NCBI GenBank assembly: GCA_022842625.1
Contig: JALHPG010000002.1
Location: 62,001-126,000, forward strand
DNA: 64,000 bases
Origin: Bacteroidia bacterium
GTDB taxonomy: Bacteria; Bacteroidota; Bacteroidia; B-17B0; Aurantibacillaceae
Reading direction: 5' to 3'
Part shown: positions 62,207 to 64,000 of the stretch, piece after piece
Layout: every line of letters starts with the position of its first letter
Position numbering within the stretch: the first letter of the stretch is position 1
The notes under the pieces: generated by a model
Databases searched by the model: none
What the model was told of the DNA's origin: nothing
The model's input: only the letters and a program-made list of their open reading frames with translations
Program-made: the position numbers and the translations under genes

Positions 62207-63358
62207 TTGAGCAGCGATAAAAAATACGATTTTATTATAGCCGGAACGGGTTGTGCGGGTCTATCCCTGGCCATGCAATTAAAACGCTCATCGGTTAAAT
62301 TTTCTAAAGTTTTATTAATAGATAAAGATCTAAAAAACAAGAACGATAGAACCTGGTGTTTTTGGACGAAAGAAAAAAACAATTGGTTTGATGAAATTAT
62401 ATTTAAACGCTGGGATAAATTCTCTTTTAAAAGTAATTCGTTTGAAAAAGAAATAACGCTAAATCCCTATTCCTATTTAATGGTGAAGGGAATAGATTTT
62501 TATGCCTTTTGTTTGAACGAATTAAGAGCGGATAGTCGTTTTGAAATTTTAACCGACGAAATAAAAGAAATAAACACAAAAGATACTGTTGCGGTTTTAA
62601 AAACAAAAGATCAAACTTATTCTTGCGATTATTTATTTAACAGTGCTTTTAGAGTCCTCAACAAAAAGCCAAAACACATTAATTATGTGCAGCATTTTAA
62701 AGGCTGGTTAATTGAAACAGAAACAGATTCGTTTAATGCAGAATGTCCGGTGTTTATGGATTTTAGTGTTGAACAGTATAATGATTGCCGATTTATTTAT
62801 GTGATTCCGTATTCCAAAACCAGAGCTTTAATAGAATACACAGGGTTTTCAAAAGAAAATTTAAAAGATGAGCTATATGATGGCGAGTTGAAAAATTATA
62901 TAGAAAATAAATTAAATTTAACCGGATACAAAATTATAGAAACCGAAAAAGGCGACATACCAATGGTTGAAAGTGATTTTATAAATCCGTTTGGCGATCG
63001 CGTTGTAAATATTGGAACGGCCGGTGGCAGTAGTAAACCAAGCACGGGTTATACATTTTATTTTATTCAAAAAAACACAAAGCATATTGTTAATCAATTA
63101 GAAAACGGTTCTCAAAAACTCGTTTCTCCAAAAAGAAAAAAACGTTTTTTATTATATGATAAAATTTTGCTTGAAGTTTTAGATAAAAAAGAAATTTCGG
63201 CAAAGAATGTATTTACTGCTTTGTTTAGAAAAAATAAGATCAAGCATTTATTAGCTTTTTTAAACGAAGAATCTTCAATCACAGAAGACCTTATGATCAT
63301 GAATTCTGTTTCAAAAAAACATTTTATTAAAGCCTCGATAAAAAAATTAATTAACTAG
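62207..63358 (+). CDS. crtY: Lycopene beta-cyclase
   Basis: A 383-residue flavoprotein that closes the psi end to a beta ring. The FAD motif 'DFIIAGTGCAGLSLAMQL' is at residue 8, followed by 'DRTWCFWTKEK', 'YVIPYSKTRALIEYTGF' and 'IGTAGGSSKPSTGYTFYFIQ', all family signatures. TTG start, nine bases after crtZ. Last gene of the plus-strand carotenoid unit. Confidence 0.92.
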   Translation: MSSDKKYDFIIAGTGCAGLSLAMQLKRSSVKFSKVLLIDKDLKNKNDRTWCFWTKEKNNWFDEIIFKRWDKFSFKSNSFEKEITLNPYSYLMVKGIDFYAFCLNELRADSRFEILTDEIKEINTKDTVAVLKTKDQTYSCDYLFNSAFRVLNKKPKHINYVQHFKGWLIETETDSFNAECPVFMDFSVEQYNDCRFIYVIPYSKTRALIEYTGFSKENLKDELYDGELKNYIENKLNLTGYKIIETEKGDIPMVESDFINPFGDRVVNIGTAGGSSKPSTGYTFYFIQKNTKHIVNQLENGSQKLVSPKRKKRFLLYDKILLEVLDKKEISAKNVFTALFRKNKIKHLLAFLNEESSITEDLMIMNSVSKKHFIKASIKKLIN

Positions 63359-63364
63359 CGGGTT

Positions 63365-64000
63365 TTAGTGAGGGAACTTTACCTCATATATGTATGGCCA
63401 CAATTTACCGGTAACATAAATTTTATCAGCAATAGAATCGAAAGCAATACCGTTCATTTCCTGTGCGTATGTGTTCATGTTGCGCACGTTATAATACACC
63501 GGTGTAAAATTAATTTTAGCAACAACGTTTCCTGTTTTTGGATCGATCTTAACAATGTATCCTGTTGTGTAAATGTTAGCGTATATAAAGCCTTTAATAT
63601 ACTCCATTTCGTTTAAGGCATCTACTGCATATCCATTTTCGTTAACGGCTAAAGTTTTTATCACTTTCATTTCCTCATCAAAATAGGTAAGATAGTTGGT
63701 GCCATCACTCATAATAATATACTTACCATCTGTTGTTAAGCCCCAGCCTTCTTTATTTGCATAATTAAACTGACCGATTTTTTTAAATGTTTTTACATCA
63801 TAAATAAACCCCGTTTGTTCTTTATACGTTATCTGGTAAATTTTCCCATTTAAAATAACTATTCCCTCTCCAAACGGATAAACCTTTTTATCTAGCTCTA
63901 CTTTTGCATCTAGTTTCCCTGTCTTCATATCAACAATACCTAGAACTGATCTAAGCTCGGGCATATTATCAGGTGAGCCTGTGCTCTCAAATAATTTATT
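63365..64000 (-). CDS. Glutaminyl-peptide cyclotransferase (cut by window end)
   Basis: The C-terminal ~211 residues of a plant-type glutaminyl cyclase, which turns N-terminal Gln into pyroglutamate on exported proteins. The frame stays open to the window edge and encodes 'NKLFESTGSPDN' before the track Met, so the gene starts beyond 64000. 'VYPFGEGIVILNGKIYQITYKEQTGFIYD', 'KEGWGLTTDGKYIIMSDGTNYL' and 'AQEMNGIAFDSIADKIYVTGKLWP' are blades of the five-bladed propeller. Pyroglutamate formation on exported proteins is common in Bacteroidota. It ends seven bases from crtY, convergent. Confidence 0.9.
   Translation of the reverse strand, partial: NKLFESTGSPDNMPELRSVLGIVDMKTGKLDAKVELDKKVYPFGEGIVILNGKIYQITYKEQTGFIYDVKTFKKIGQFNYANKEGWGLTTDGKYIIMSDGTNYLTYFDEEMKVIKTLAVNENGYAVDALNEMEYIKGFIYANIYTTGYIVKIDPKTGNVVAKINFTPVYYNVRNMNTYAQEMNGIAFDSIADKIYVTGKLWPYIYEVKFPH

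Overview
This window is chromosomal DNA from an AT-rich member of the Bacteroidota. The evidence is type IX secretion (T9SS) sorting domains on three secreted proteins, a PorT-like translocon protein, families largely confined to this phylum (DUF5777, DUF4271, IPExxxVDY, DUF4286, a 29-residue mS38/COX24-like ribosomal peptide), Bacteroidota-type -7 elements (TAnnTTTG), and a saproxanthin-type carotenoid cluster. Order and genus cannot be fixed from the window. There is no prophage, insertion sequence, CRISPR array, rRNA or tRNA that I can see. Most of it is core chromosome with a few poorly described genes and dispersed palindromic repeats. Layout, 1-16 kb: the 3' end of rpoD; an AsmA-like envelope protein; a secreted GH9 endoglucanase with a T9SS tail; an ABC ATPase with a membrane partner; then rng, an mS38-like peptide, a TPR protein and HU on the minus strand, divergent from mutY; then YceI, DUF5777, DUF4271 and a uroporphyrinogen-III synthase with a long lysine-rich N-terminal tail. 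16-30 kb: rnpA, bTHX, a YkgJ-type protein, a lipoprotein, then minus-strand ribE, TlpA-like, agmatinase-like and pdxH genes. The acpP-fabF-rnc-IPExxxVDY operon follows, divergent across a small His-rich membrane protein from rimP-nusA-infB, which has a perfect leader hairpin. 30-45 kb: rfaE2, a flippase-like protein and panD; PorT; an FAD oxidoreductase; trpS; hmgA; trhO; threonine dehydrogenase; an Mrp-type ATPase; two paralogous mini-lipoproteins; and an ECF-like sigma gene overlapping a gene that joins an anti-sigma-like segment, one membrane helix and an S1C (HtrA-like) protease. 45-64 kb: tyrS-rpoN, two T9SS cargo proteins (one with a gingipain-like domain whose catalytic residues look lost), polA, and a carotenoid locus (crtB, crtI on minus; crtD, cruF, crtZ, crtY on plus). 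The window ends inside a glutaminyl cyclase gene. How the genes work together: the carotenoid genes predict phytoene synthesis, desaturation, 3,4-desaturation, 1',2'-hydration, one-ended cyclisation and 3-hydroxylation, giving a monocyclic saproxanthin-like pigment. PorT and the T9SS-tailed proteins belong to one secretion route. rimP-nusA-infB, rnc, rng, rnpA, bTHX and mS38-like form a translation/RNA-processing backbone. The most interesting points are the sigma/anti-sigma-protease pair with a repeated GGTTACCTYYGG element upstream, two genes (rnpA, crtD) whose conserved N-termini lie upstream of any ATG/GTG/TTG, and histone-like lysine/alanine tails on HemD and bTHX.
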